A stretch of DNA of 64,000 bases from JACCTU01 sp963848525 (GCA_963848525.1 CAWKDZ010000001.1:496001-560000); one strand, 5' to 3'; numbered from the stretch's first letter, positions 35,191 to 44,162 are shown. The notes: generated from the letters alone by a model not told the origin. Translations and numbers: made by a program.

Positions 35191-36020
35191 AAGCGCCGCT
35201 GCTCGCCGTCGACGGCGACTCGATCGCGCACCGCGCGTACCACGCGCTGCCGAAGTCGATCCGCCGCGCGGAGAAGCGCCCCGCGAACATGATCGTCGGC
35301 TTCGCGAACATGCTCCTCGGGCTCTGGGACCAGGTGCAGCCGCGCGCCGTGCTGGTCGGCTTCGACTCGCTCGACACACCGACGTACCGGCACGAGGCGT
35401 TCCCCGCCTACCAGTCGGGGCGCGAGTTCCCCGACGACCTGCTCGAGCAGCTCGACCTGCTGCCCGAGCTCGTCGGCGCGCTCGGCTTCGCGAGCGCGAA
35501 GGCGCCGGGCTACGAGGCCGACGACTTCCTCGGGGCCGTCGTCGCCGCGGAGGAGAAGAAGAAGCGCCCGGTCGTCGTCGCGACCTCGGACCGCGACCTC
35601 TTCCAGCTCGCGAGCGAGCTCACGACGATCCTCCAGCCCGTCCGCGGAGTGAGCGAGCTGACGCGCGTCGGGCCCGCCGAGGTGCGCGAGCGCTACGGCG
35701 TCGAGCCGAAGCAGGTGCCCGACTTCATCGCGCTGCGCGGCGACCCCTCCGACCGCCTGCCGGGCGCGAAGGGCGTCGGTCCGAAGACGGCCGCGTCGCT
35801 GCTCGCGCAGTACGGGACGCTCGAGGCGGCGCTCGAGGCCGGCCGCTTCGCGGCGCAGGCAGAGGAGTTGCGGCTCTTCCGGAGAATCGCGACGGTGGAC
35901 GCCTCTGCCCCTCTCCCTCAGCTACCAGACCAGACGCCTACCTGGGCAGAGGCGTCCGCTCTCGTCGAGCGCTGGGGCCTCGGGAACCTGGGCGGGCGCT
36001 TGCTCGCGCGCGCTGGGTGA
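35187..36020 (+). CDS. 5'-3' exonuclease of the DNA polymerase I N-terminal family
   Basis: 277 residues from GTG 35187. The metal-binding pattern of the flap/5' nuclease family is complete: AVDGDSIAHRAYHA, GFDS, GYEADDFLGAVVAAEE, VVATSDRDLFQLA and the helix-3-turn region GDPSDRLPGAKGVGPKTAAS. There is no polymerase domain, so it is a free-standing nuclease. It probably processes flaps or RNA primers. It is translationally coupled to plsC and to the deacetylase gene. Confidence 0.88.
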   Translation: MKAPLLAVDGDSIAHRAYHALPKSIRRAEKRPANMIVGFANMLLGLWDQVQPRAVLVGFDSLDTPTYRHEAFPAYQSGREFPDDLLEQLDLLPELVGALGFASAKAPGYEADDFLGAVVAAEEKKKRPVVVATSDRDLFQLASELTTILQPVRGVSELTRVGPAEVRERYGVEPKQVPDFIALRGDPSDRLPGAKGVGPKTAASLLAQYGTLEAALEAGRFAAQAEELRLFRRIATVDASAPLPQLPDQTPTWAEASALVERWGLGNLGGRLLARAG

Positions 36021-36862
36021 AGGTCTTCTCGCACCCCGAGCTCGCCCGTCTCCATCCGACGCTCCATCACCCCGAGGCGCCCGGGCGGCTGCGGGTGCTG
36101 CTCGAGCACTTCGAGGCCGAAGAGGGCCGGCCCGCCGCGCAGGCGGACGTGCTGCGCTGTCACACGCGCGCGTACGTCGAGCAGCTGGAGCTGATCGAGC
36201 TGGAGACGTGGTTGGACGGCGACACGCCTGCGACCGAGACCTCCTACGCCGCCGCCCTGCTGGCGGCCGGGACGACCCTCGCCGCCGTCGAGCACTCGGG
36301 CTTCGCGCTCGTTCGCCCGCCGGGACACCACGCCCTGCCCGACCGCGCGATGGGCTTCTGCCTCTTCAACAACGTCGCCGTCGCCGCGCGCTGGGCGCAG
36401 GCCGAGCTCGGCGTCGAGCGCGTCGGGATCCTCGACTGGGACGTCCACCACGGCAACGGGACGCAGGCGATCTTCTGGGACGACCCGTCCGTCCTCTTCG
36501 TCTCGCTGCACCAGTGGCCGTTCTATCCCGGCACCGGCGGCCCGGACGAGCAGGACGAGACGACGCTGAACATCCCGCTCGGCGGCGGCTGCGGCGACGA
36601 GGAGTACCTGCGCGCGTTCGACGAGCTGGTCGAGCCGGCGTTCGCCCGCTTCGAGCCGGAGCTCGTGCTCGTGTCCGCCGGCTTCGACGCACACGAGGAG
36701 GATCCGCTGGCGTGGATGCGCGTGACCGAGGACGGTTTCCGCGAGCTCGCGCGCCGCTCGGCGCAGCTCGGCCCGCGCACCGCCGCCGTGCTCGAGGGCG
36801 GCTACAACCTCTCGACGCTGCCGCGGCTGGTCGCCGCCGCGCTCGAGGGATTCAGCGCCTAG
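36017..36862 (+). CDS. Histone-deacetylase family protein (acetoin-utilization/acetylpolyamine type)
   Basis: 281 residues from GTG 36017. The active-site residues are visible: RPPGHHALP (the two His), ILDWDVHHGNGTQ (Asp and His zinc ligands), HQWPFYPGTGG and VSAGFDAHEEDPL (zinc Asp). These show a catalytically complete zinc deacetylase. Bacterial members act on acetylated lysine, polyamines or small metabolites; the substrate here is unknown. It is the last gene of the plsC operon and overlaps the end of the opposite-strand response regulator by 11 bp. Confidence 0.88.
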   Translation: MKVFSHPELARLHPTLHHPEAPGRLRVLLEHFEAEEGRPAAQADVLRCHTRAYVEQLELIELETWLDGDTPATETSYAAALLAAGTTLAAVEHSGFALVRPPGHHALPDRAMGFCLFNNVAVAARWAQAELGVERVGILDWDVHHGNGTQAIFWDDPSVLFVSLHQWPFYPGTGGPDEQDETTLNIPLGGGCGDEEYLRAFDELVEPAFARFEPELVLVSAGFDAHEEDPLAWMRVTEDGFRELARRSAQLGPRTAAVLEGGYNLSTLPRLVAAALEGFSA

Positions 36863-37511
36863 CGATTGCGAGCGCCTCGAGCGCCTCGCGGCGCGACGAG
36901 ACGTTCAGCTTGTGCAGCAGGCTCTTCACGTGCGAGCGCACGGTGTGCTCGGAGATGAACAGCCGCCTCGCGATGTCGTCCGTGCCGAGGTGTTCGTCGA
37001 GCAGGAGCAGAACCTCGACCTCGCGTGCGCTGAGGACGCCGGCGATCTCGTCCGGCACGCCGCCGTTCCGATGGCTGCCGTCGCGCACCTGCTCGAGCAG
37101 GCGGCGCGCGACTTCGCCGGAGAGCGCCGCCTCGCCACGCACCACCCCGCGCAGGAACCCGACGATCCGGTCGGGCGGCTCGCTCTTGAGCAGGTAGCCG
37201 GCCGCGCCGCCGCGGATCGCCGCGAGGAGGTTGTCCTCGGTGCCCGAGGCGGTCAGCACGACGACCTCGGCCCCGGGCGCAGCTTCACGGAGCCGCGGGA
37301 GCGCCGAGAGGCCGTCGACGTCCGGCATCGAGAGGTCGAGCAGCACGAGCTCCGGCTGAAGGTCGCGTGCGAGCCCGCAGGCCTCGGCACCGTCGGATGC
37401 CTGCCCGACGACGTCGAAGTCGTTGCCCACGAGCAGGGTCGCCAGGGCGTCCCGGGTCAGCGGGTGGTCGTCGACGATCAGGACGCGCGGACTCATGCCC
37501 AGAAGGCTCAT
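36852..37511 (-). CDS. NarL/LuxR-type response regulator
   Basis: 219 residues from ATG 37511 (an alternative ATG is at 37496, after which the receiver proper begins). Receiver domain: VLIVDDHPLTRD, phosphoacceptor Asp in VLLDLSMPDVDGL, VVVLTASGTEDN and Lys in GYLLKSEPP. The C-terminal LuxR domain (SAREVEVLLLLDEHLGTDDI, ARRLFISEHTVRSHVKSLLH) binds DNA. It is divergent from the histidine kinase at 37543, with 31 bp between starts, and is almost certainly its partner. Confidence 0.92.
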   Translation of the reverse strand: MSLLGMSPRVLIVDDHPLTRDALATLLVGNDFDVVGQASDGAEACGLARDLQPELVLLDLSMPDVDGLSALPRLREAAPGAEVVVLTASGTEDNLLAAIRGGAAGYLLKSEPPDRIVGFLRGVVRGEAALSGEVARRLLEQVRDGSHRNGGVPDEIAGVLSAREVEVLLLLDEHLGTDDIARRLFISEHTVRSHVKSLLHKLNVSSRREALEALAIARR

Positions 37512-37542
37512 CGGCAGGACGACGCTTGCCGATTAGGGGGAT

Positions 37543-38928
37543 GTGACCCGCAGAGACCGCGCCACCTACGAGGGTTGGCTGTCCGGCGAACTGCTGCTCT
37601 TCGGCCTGCTCGGGGCCGCGCTGGCCCTGTTCGTGGACTATCCGAGGCTCCGCCACGCCTGGGACGTGCCGGCGCTCGGGCTCGTCCTCGACACCGCGAT
37701 CACCCTCGCGGGGGCGATCGTCGCCGTGCTCGCCGGGATCCGCTTCTCGGTCGAGGGCCGGCGCTTCGACCTCCTGCTCGCCTCCGGGTTCTTCGTTCTC
37801 GCCGCGTCGACGCTGCTGTTCGAGATCGTCCCGGTTCTGGACGGAACCGCGCCGACGCGGGTCGAGGTGTGGGCCGCGATCTTCGGTGCGCTCGCGGCGG
37901 CGGCCCTGATCGCCGCCTCCCCGTTCGTGCGCGGAAGCTGGTCGTCCCGCCAGCGCGTGCTCGGCAACTCGATCGGCCTGCTGTTCGCCTTCCTCGTCTG
38001 CCTCTGGATCGGGCTCGGCTGGCTCGGCGAGGCGCTGCCCGCGCTGCTGGCGAGCGCGACCAACCCGGACCCGCCTGTGCTCCTGAGCGTCGTGCTCTCG
38101 GTGCAGGCGCTGCTGAGCCTGCTCGCGCTGATCGGCTTCGGTCTCCGTTTCCGCAACCAGGGCGACGACCTCGACCGCTGGCTCGCCTCGGCGGCGACGC
38201 TGAGCCTCTTCTCCGCGCTCTACCGCGTGTTCACGCCGCTGCTCCCGAGCACGTCCGTCTCGATCGGCGACTTCCTGCGCGTGATCGCGTTCGGCGTCCT
38301 GCTCGTCGGCGTCTGGCGCGCGATCAGCTCGGCCGAGTTCGGTCGCGCCGTCGCAGAGGAACGCGCGCGCGTGGCGCGGGACATCCACGACGGGCTCGCG
38401 CAGTACCTCTTCGCGCTCTCGACGCACGCGAGCATGCTCGATCCCGATCGCGTCACGCCCGAGGCGGTTGCGCAGATCAAGGAGCTCGCCGTCTCAGCGC
38501 AGCAGGAGGCGCGCTTCGCGGTGCTCGCCCTGTCTTCGGCCGGTGGCTCTGCACCGTTCGACTCGGCCCTGCGTCGCTACGTCGACTTCCTCACGGCGGA
38601 CGGCGCGCTCGAGGTCGACCTCGAGCTCGACCCGCGCGTGCGGCTCGCGCCCGACGAGCAAATCGAGGTCTTCCGGATCGTCCAGGAAGGGCTCGGGAAC
38701 GCGCGCAAGCACGCGAACGCACAGCGCGCATCGGTGCGGATCTGGCTCCGCGAAGGCCAGCGCGTCGTCACGGTCCGCGACGACGGGAGCGGGTTCGAGG
38801 AGGAGGCGCAGACGCCCGGGCAGGGTCTGCTCAACATCCGCGAGCGCGCGGCGAGCATCGCCGGCGCGGCGTCGGTGCAGTCCCGCCCGGGGCGTGGCAC
38901 GACGGTCGAGGTCGCGCTGCGCGCCTAG
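37543..38928 (+). CDS. Membrane sensor histidine kinase (HisKA_3 type)
   Basis: 461 residues from GTG 37543. Six to eight hydrophobic segments fill residues ~15-255 with no large extracellular loop, so it probably senses something in the membrane. HisKA_3 dimerisation domain: EERARVARDIHDGLAQYLFA with the phospho-His near 283. ATPase domain: FRIVQEGLGNARKHANAQRA (N box), VTVRDDGSGFEEEA and GQGLLNIRERAASIAGAASV (G box). It pairs with the adjacent regulator. Confidence 0.92.
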   Translation: MTRRDRATYEGWLSGELLLFGLLGAALALFVDYPRLRHAWDVPALGLVLDTAITLAGAIVAVLAGIRFSVEGRRFDLLLASGFFVLAASTLLFEIVPVLDGTAPTRVEVWAAIFGALAAAALIAASPFVRGSWSSRQRVLGNSIGLLFAFLVCLWIGLGWLGEALPALLASATNPDPPVLLSVVLSVQALLSLLALIGFGLRFRNQGDDLDRWLASAATLSLFSALYRVFTPLLPSTSVSIGDFLRVIAFGVLLVGVWRAISSAEFGRAVAEERARVARDIHDGLAQYLFALSTHASMLDPDRVTPEAVAQIKELAVSAQQEARFAVLALSSAGGSAPFDSALRRYVDFLTADGALEVDLELDPRVRLAPDEQIEVFRIVQEGLGNARKHANAQRASVRIWLREGQRVVTVRDDGSGFEEEAQTPGQGLLNIRERAASIAGAASVQSRPGRGTTVEVALRA

Positions 38929-39224
38929 AGGTCCGGCTTCTCGACGACGAAGAACACGTCCTCGCGCCGGACGACCCGTTCGTGCTCGGGGAGCTCGTGA
39001 CCCGGCACGACGAAGAAGTGCCGACGATCGGCGCGCACGCGCTTGTAGTCGACCAGCGTGAGCCGGATCCGCTCCAGGCACTCGGTCTGGGCGCACTCGC
39101 AGTAGAAGTCCGCGTCGGAGTCGGTGTTTGCGGCTTCGAGCACGCGCTCGGTCACGTCTGCGATCCGCTCGTTGACCTCGCGGAAGAGCTTCTCGTTCTG
39201 CTCGACACGCTCCTGGGTGGGCAC
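38925..39224 (-). CDS. Small hypothetical protein
   Basis: 99 residues from GTG 39224. It begins PTQERVEQNEKLFREVNERI, then DADFYCECAQTECLERIRLT with a Cys pair (FYCECAQTEC), and ends in VPGHELPEHERVVRREDVFF. The N-terminal ERxxxNExxFRxVNER and CxC pattern is common in short actinobacterial proteins of unknown function. Its stop overlaps that of the convergent histidine kinase by four bases. Confidence 0.7.
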   Translation of the reverse strand: MPTQERVEQNEKLFREVNERIADVTERVLEAANTDSDADFYCECAQTECLERIRLTLVDYKRVRADRRHFFVVPGHELPEHERVVRREDVFFVVEKPDL

Positions 39225-39301
39225 GGCTAGACGGTAACGCCGCGGGGCGACTTCGCAAAATCGGACTGAGTCCGCCCCCGGCCGGGTACGGGTAGCCGAT
39301 C

Positions 39302-39646
39302 GTGGTCGGCCGACCGCCAGACGAATTCATGGAAGCCTGCGCCCAGTGCTGGGAGGCGTGCGAGCGGGCCGCCCGCTTCTGCCAGTCCCGAGGCGCCGGC
39401 TACGCCGACCGCGGCCGGGTGGGGGCGCTGATCGAGTGCTCTGCGTTCGCGCGGACGCTCGCCGACTTCCTCCGGACCGGGAACGAGCAGGCCGTCCCGA
39501 CGCTCGAGATCTTCGTGTCGCTCTGCCGCCGCTGTGCGGCCCTCTGCTCCGAGTTCGACGACGAGGCGCTCGTCAAGTGTGCGCGCGAGTGTCTGCGCTG
39601 TGCCGAGTCGGCGGAGCGGGAGCGTGCCGCGATCGCGTCCGGCTAG
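39302..39646 (+). CDS. Four-helix-bundle Cys-rich protein (DUF326, possible copper storage)
   Basis: 114 residues from GTG 39302. It has ten Cys residues placed along four helices: EACAQCWEACERAARFCQSR, LIECSAFA, LCRRCAALCSEF and KCARECLRCAE. This matches the Csp/DUF326 fold, in which Cys residues face the core of the bundle and bind Cu(I). There is no Tat or Sec signal, so a cytoplasmic location is likely. Copper binding is inferred from the family and not tested here. Confidence 0.82.
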   Translation: MVGRPPDEFMEACAQCWEACERAARFCQSRGAGYADRGRVGALIECSAFARTLADFLRTGNEQAVPTLEIFVSLCRRCAALCSEFDDEALVKCARECLRCAESAERERAAIASG

Positions 39647-40251
39647 GAGACGACGCCGGGGAGCCACTCCCGTACCGCCGCGGCCACTGCGTCGAGGTCC
39701 TTGCGCAGGCTGTGGTCGCCCGACACCTCGACCACCGTCCGCCGCTTGGACGGGGGCGGCATCCCGAACGGGTCACTCGCACCTTGCACGACGAGCGTCG
39801 GGATCGAGAGCGCGTCGAGCTCGGGCAGTCGGCTCTCGGCGGGCGGGGCCGCCTTGCGGCGAGGCGGCACCAGCGGGAACGCGAGGCACAGCACCGCGAC
39901 AGCGCCGACCGCCTCGGCGGTGCGACAGGCGACCCTCGCGCCGAGCGACCGGCCGCCGACCACGAGTGGCAAGCCGGCGAGCTCGCCGTCGCGGAGCCGC
40001 TCGACCACGGCAGTCCACGCGGTGTCGAGCTGGCGCGCGGGAGCGGGTGAACGGCGTCCTGCGACGCGGTACGGCTGCTCGACGAGCGCGACGCTGACCC
40101 GCTCCGCGAGCGCGACCTCGGACACGGCTTGCAGGTCTCGCGACTCGACGCCGCCGCCGGCACCGTGACCGAGCACGAGTGCCGCCCGCGCCCGGTCGGC
40201 GTGACGCAGGTGGACGGCCGCGCGACCGTGAGGGGTGTCAACCTCGAGCAT
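39643..40251 (-). CDS. Alpha/beta-hydrolase family protein
   Basis: 202 residues from ATG 40251. GHGAGGG forms the oxyanion region, LVVGGRSLGARVA the nucleophile elbow (GxSxG), VVQGASDPFG carries the Asp and EVSGDHSLRK the catalytic His. The layout fits the small dienelactone-hydrolase-like/KANL3 group of uncertain substrate. Downstream on this strand is the hypothetical protein at 39224; upstream is the RNase P RNA gene. The 3' end overlaps the convergent DUF326 gene by four bases. Confidence 0.78.
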   Translation of the reverse strand: MLEVDTPHGRAAVHLRHADRARAALVLGHGAGGGVESRDLQAVSEVALAERVSVALVEQPYRVAGRRSPAPARQLDTAWTAVVERLRDGELAGLPLVVGGRSLGARVACRTAEAVGAVAVLCLAFPLVPPRRKAAPPAESRLPELDALSIPTLVVQGASDPFGMPPPSKRRTVVEVSGDHSLRKDLDAVAAAVREWLPGVVS

Positions 40252-40276
40252 GACCGTCGCGATTGTCCCGAATGGA

Positions 40277-40300
40277 AGAGCCCCGCTTGCGCGGGGCTCT
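40277..40300 (-). terminator. Terminator of the RNase P RNA gene
   Basis: A perfect 10-bp stem (AGAGCCCCGC / GCGGGGCTCT) with a four-base loop lies directly after the 3' end of rnpB. In the minus orientation it is followed by TTCCATT. Confidence 0.7.
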
Positions 40301-40303
40301 CGG

Positions 40304-40653
<350 letters not shown>

Positions 40654-40676
40654 GTCAAGTGTAGCCGGGCTCGACG

Positions 40677-41702
40677 CTAGCGCGGGCCCGCGGTCGGCAG
40701 CGTGAACGACACGCGCGCGCCGCCGTCGCGCCGGTTCTCCTGCCAGAGCCGACCGTCCTGGAGCTGGACGAGCCCGCGCGCGATCGCGAGCCCGAGCCCC
40801 GACTTCGGCGTGGCGGCGGGGTCGAAGCCGGTGCCGGTGTCCTCGACCGTCACCTGCACCTCGCGCTCGAGCGACTCGACGCGGACCGCGACCGAGCCGT
40901 CCGTCGGCGTGTGCCGCAGCGCGTTCGTGAGCAGGTTGTAGAGGACGCGCTCGACCTTCTCGGGCGCGCAGCGGACGGACGGCGAAGGCTCGAGGTGCGC
41001 CTCGAGGCGCACGTGCCGCGCGCTCGCCTCGGGCTCGACGACCCGGATCGACGACTCGACCAGCGGGTCGAGCCGCACGTCGCTCAGCTCGAGCGTCAGG
41101 TTCCCCGCGTCGATGCGCGCGAGCTCGAAGAGGTCGTCGACGAGCATCGAGAGCGCGCGCACCTGCTCGCGCAGCTGCGGGAGGTAGCGCTCGGGCTCGA
41201 CGAGGCCGTCCTCGCTCGCCTCGAGCATCGCCTGGAGCGAGGCGAGCGGCGTGCGCAGGTCGTGGCTCGCCCACGCGACGAGCTGGCGCCGCGCGTCGAA
41301 GAGCCGCTCGAGGCTCGCCGCCATCTCGTTGAACGACACCGCCAGGTCGGCGAGCTCGTTCGGCCGGAGCGGCGGGGCGCGTCCGGCGAGGTCACCCGAG
41401 GCGAAGCGCCGCGAGGCGTCGCGCAGGCGCTCGATGTCCGCGGTCGTCCGGCGGGCGACGAGCAGCGCGCCGCCGACCGCTGCGAAGGACGCCGCCGCCG
41501 CGACGACGAGCAGCGTCAGGTCGTGGCCCGAGTCGAACATGACGACGCCGGAGATCGAGACGGCGACGAGCGGCAGCGCGACCGAGATCAGCGCGAGCCC
41601 GGCGAGCTGGAGCCGGAGCGTCGGCAGCAGCCGGAGCGCGGCCGCGGCCGCGACGCCCGCGACGAGCGTCAACGCCGCGACGACGAGCGCGAACTCGATC
41701 AC
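40677..41702 (-). CDS. Sensor histidine kinase, OmpR-type partner
   Basis: 341 residues from GTG 41702, overlapping the regulator stop (GTGA). It has about four membrane segments (ALVVAALTLVAGVAAAAAL through LVVAAAASFAAVGGALLVAR), a HAMP domain (DIERLRDASRRFASGDLAGR), and a HisKA domain with the phospho-His in AWASHDLRTPLASLQAMLE. The HATPase domain carries VLYNLLTNALRHTP (N box), VEDTGTGFDP and SGLGLAIARGLVQLQDG. No extracellular sensor loop. The apparent 566-residue fusion with the regulator is an artefact of one extra base in the latter. Confidence 0.9.
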   Translation of the reverse strand: MIEFALVVAALTLVAGVAAAAALRLLPTLRLQLAGLALISVALPLVAVSISGVVMFDSGHDLTLLVVAAAASFAAVGGALLVARRTTADIERLRDASRRFASGDLAGRAPPLRPNELADLAVSFNEMAASLERLFDARRQLVAWASHDLRTPLASLQAMLEASEDGLVEPERYLPQLREQVRALSMLVDDLFELARIDAGNLTLELSDVRLDPLVESSIRVVEPEASARHVRLEAHLEPSPSVRCAPEKVERVLYNLLTNALRHTPTDGSVAVRVESLEREVQVTVEDTGTGFDPAATPKSGLGLAIARGLVQLQDGRLWQENRRDGGARVSFTLPTAGPR

Positions 41703-42377
41703 GGCGTGAAGCGGTAGCCCACGCCCCACACCGTCTCGAGGTGGACGGGGCTTCGAGGGATCGCGCTCGAGCTTCTCGCGCAGCCGGCGCACGTGGACGG
41801 TCACGGTGCCCGTGTCGAAGGCCGGCTCGTAGCTCCAGACCGCCGCCATCAGCTGGTCGCGGGAGAAGACCTGGCGCGCGTGCGAGGCGAGGAACCAGAG
41901 CAGGTCGAACTCCTTCGCGGTCAGGCGGAGCGGCCGTCCGTCTGCGACGACTTCGCGACGGTCGGCGTCGATCACGAGCTCGCCGAACACGAGCCGCCGG
42001 TCCTTCGGCGCGGCCGGCGACGCGCGGCGAAGCACTGTTCGCACGCGCGCGGCGAGCTCTCGCGGCGAGAACGGCTTCGTCACGTAGTCGTCGGCGCCGA
42101 GCTCGAGGCCGACGATCCGGTCGGCCTCCTCGCCGCGCGCGGTCAGCATGATGATCGGCAGGTCCGAGCGCTCGCGGATCCAGCGGCAGAGCTCGAGCCC
42201 GTCGAGCTCGGGGAGCATGATGTCGAGGACGACGAGGTTCGCCTGCTCGCGCTCGAGCAGCTCGCGGGCGCGAACGCCGTCCGCGGCCTCGAGCGTCTTG
42301 AACCCGTCGCGGCGCAGGTAGCGGACGACCACCTCGCGGATCGTGGGCTCGTCGTCGACGACCAGAACCGTGCTCAT
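41699..42377 (-). CDS. OmpR/PhoB-type response regulator, frameshifted near its C-terminus
   Basis: About 225 residues. Receiver: VLVVDDEPTIREVVVRYLRR, Asp in LVVLDIMLPELDGLELC, Lys in DDYVTKPFSP. The winged-helix DNA-binding domain has FDLLWFLASHARQVFSRDQL, AAVWSYEPAFDTGTVTVHVR and RLREKLERDPSKPR. The family's closing motif HLETVWGVGYRF is present only if one base is removed near 41745 (CCCCGTCCACC), giving TGA at 41699-41701. The uncorrected frame runs into the kinase. All else is intact. It controls an unknown set of genes together with the adjoining kinase. It is divergent from the secreted proteins at 42501. Confidence 0.88.
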
Positions 42378-42500
42378 CCGCGGATTGTGCGCCGAGAGTC
42401 CTTACACGCGCGTGAATTCCGTTTCTCCTAAGACCCGCGTAAGCGACGCACAAGAACTCGTCCCTAGCCTCGGCGGCGGAACTCGCGAAAGGGGCAGCTC

Positions 42501-42909
42501 ATGCGCAGGCTCATGTTCGTCGTCGCTCGCCGTCGCTCTCTCGGTGCCCGTGCTGGCGCCCGCGGCGCCGGCGCCGCCCGTCCAGCACTTCCAGCAGAAC
42601 GCGACGCTCGGCTTCTACCGGGGGAAGACGATCGAGTACCTCGACTTCGGGCCGATCCGGCTCGCGCGCGGCAACAGGGTCGCGCCGATCTGGGTCGTCA
42701 CGAACGGGCCCGACGGCCAGTACAACGTCATCGACACCGTCCCGGGGCAGCGCAGCTACACGCCGCTCTGGGCGGTGCGGATGGTGACGTGGAAGGACGG
42801 CGTCACGCCACGCGTGCTCACCTCCGCCGCGGCCGTGCGGGCGGCGGTCGCCCGCGGCGACGCGACGCTGAGGGAGTCCGCCACCGTCGTCAACTGTCCC
42901 GTCCTGTGA
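42501..42909 (+). CDS. Secreted protein (DUF7482-like), frameshifted in its signal peptide
   Basis: ATG 42501 gives RRLMFVV, and the next frame continues with LAVALSVPVLAPAAPAPP, so the signal peptide is complete only after one base is removed near 42520. The mature ~115 residues contain GFYRGKTIEYLDFGPIRL, VAPIWVVTNGPDGQYNVIDT and SYTPLWAVRMVTWKDGV. These resemble a secreted family known from haloarchaea and actinobacteria, of unknown function. Its TGA overlaps the start of the next gene, which also encodes a secreted protein, so the two are one operon. The operon is divergent from a two-component pair that may control it. Confidence 0.7.
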
Positions 42910-43310
42910 AGCTCGCCGCGCTCGTCGTCGTCGCCGTCGCCGCGTTCGCCGCGCCCTCGGGCGGGACGGCGACGACGCCGCCGGTGCGCAAGATCGTCGT
43001 CAAGCCGTTCGGACCGGTGCTCGCGACGCAGTCACGGCGCGCGCTCTACTTCTGGAACGTCGAGAAGCGCGACTTCAAGGTGCACTGCACCGGCGCGTGT
43101 GCGCGGGCGTGGCCGCCGCTGATCGTGCGCAACGCGCGCTCGGTGCCGCGGCGGATCGCCGGCCTGAAGGGCGTCTTCGGGACGATCCGGCGGCCGGACG
43201 GCCGTCGCCAGGTGACGTGGAACCGGCTGCCGGTCTACACGTACGCGCACGAGCGGCCGAGCCAGGTGCTCTGCGACGACGTCGACGGCTGGTTCGTCGT
43301 GCGCGTTTGA
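42906..43310 (+). CDS. Secreted repeat protein (Lipoprotein_15/COG4315-like)
   Basis: 134 residues from GTG 42906, overlapping the upstream stop. Residues 1-20 form a signal peptide (KLAALVVVAVAAFAAPSGG). The mature part has YFWNVEKRDFKVHCTGACAR and WPPLIV, then RRPDGRRQVTWNRLPVYTYA. These match the short repeat of this family (YTF...D...CTGxCAxxWPPL and GxxQxTYxGxPLYxF). Many bacterial members are lipoproteins of unknown role, often linked to stress or heme. There is no lipobox Cys here. It is cotranscribed with the gene at 42501. Confidence 0.82.
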   Translation: MKLAALVVVAVAAFAAPSGGTATTPPVRKIVVKPFGPVLATQSRRALYFWNVEKRDFKVHCTGACARAWPPLIVRNARSVPRRIAGLKGVFGTIRRPDGRRQVTWNRLPVYTYAHERPSQVLCDDVDGWFVVRV

Positions 43311-43319
43311 GGGAGCCCC

Positions 43320-43517
43320 TCAGCCGGCCGGCACACCCACCTGCCGGTCGGCCTCTCCCTCGGCGGCGACACCGCGTAGGTGCGAGCCGCACTCGGGGCA
43401 CGAGATCGTCCTGCCGCTCCGCAGCACGAACTCGCCGCAGATGAGGCACTCGAGGCTGATCCCGCGCGCGAGCGCGTGCAGCTCCTGCTCGAGCGTCTTG
43501 TAGAGCGAGGTGACCAT
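43320..43517 (-). CDS. Small zinc-ribbon protein downstream of lexA
   Basis: 65 residues from ATG 43517, whose codon overlaps the lexA stop (ATGA). It has a helical N-terminus (TSLYKTLEQELHALARG) and a four-Cys zinc ribbon (CLICGEFVLRSGRTISCPEC). No enzyme motif is visible. Translational coupling to lexA suggests a partner or an SOS-linked role, but this is inference. Confidence 0.75.
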   Translation of the reverse strand: MVTSLYKTLEQELHALARGISLECLICGEFVLRSGRTISCPECGSHLRGVAAEGEADRQVGVPAG

Positions 43518-44140
43518 CAGAGCGCCCTGAAGACCCCCACGACCTTGCCGAGGATCTGCACGTACGGCGAGTAGATCGGCTCGAGCGCGTCGTTCTCGGG
43601 CTGGAGCCGCACGCGAGAGCCCTCGCGGAAGAAGCGCTTGACGGTCGCCTCGTTCGCCGACTCGTCGTCGCCGACGAGCGCGGCCACGATCTCGCCGTTC
43701 CGCGCGTCCTGCGCGCGGCGCACGACGACGATGTCCCCGTCGAGGATCCCGGCGTTGACCATCGAGTCGCCGCGGATGCGGAGCAGGAACTCCTCGCCGC
43801 CGCGGGAGAGCGGTTCGGGAACCGCGAGGTAGTCGTCGACGTTCTCCTCCGCGAGCAGCGGCGCGCCCGCCGCGATCGTGCCGAGCAGCGGCAGCTTGTG
43901 CACTTCGGCCGCGACGCCGCCGGCGACCGGCCGGTCGCGGAGCAGCTCCAGCGCCCGGGGCTTGGTCGGGTCGCGCTTCAGGTACCCGGCCCGCTCGAGG
44001 TTCGCGAGGTGCGCGTGCACCGTCGAGGGCGAGGCCAGCCCGACGGACTCGCCGATCTCACGCACCGTGGGCGGATAGCCGTGCTGCCCGACGTACTCGG
44101 TCAGGAACTGCCAGATCTCCTGCTGCCGTCCGGTGAGCAT
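43517..44140 (-). CDS. lexA: LexA repressor
   Basis: 207 residues from ATG 44140; the open frame upstream of it covers the operator region and is not part of the protein. The N-terminal winged helix (LTGRQQEIWQFLTEYVGQHG, VREIGESVGLASPSTVHAHL) binds SOS boxes. The C-terminal peptidase domain has the self-cleavage site Ala91-Gly92 (GTIAAGAPL), Ser126 (RGDSMVNAG) and Lys168 (ATVKRFF). RecA-driven self-cleavage should lift repression. The promoter region carries a perfect SOS box at 44179-44192, so lexA is autoregulated. Confidence 0.95.
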   Translation of the reverse strand: MLTGRQQEIWQFLTEYVGQHGYPPTVREIGESVGLASPSTVHAHLANLERAGYLKRDPTKPRALELLRDRPVAGGVAAEVHKLPLLGTIAAGAPLLAEENVDDYLAVPEPLSRGGEEFLLRIRGDSMVNAGILDGDIVVVRRAQDARNGEIVAALVGDDESANEATVKRFFREGSRVRLQPENDALEPIYSPYVQILGKVVGVFRAL

Positions 44141-44162
44141 CCCAGCCTCCTGGGTCGGTGAG

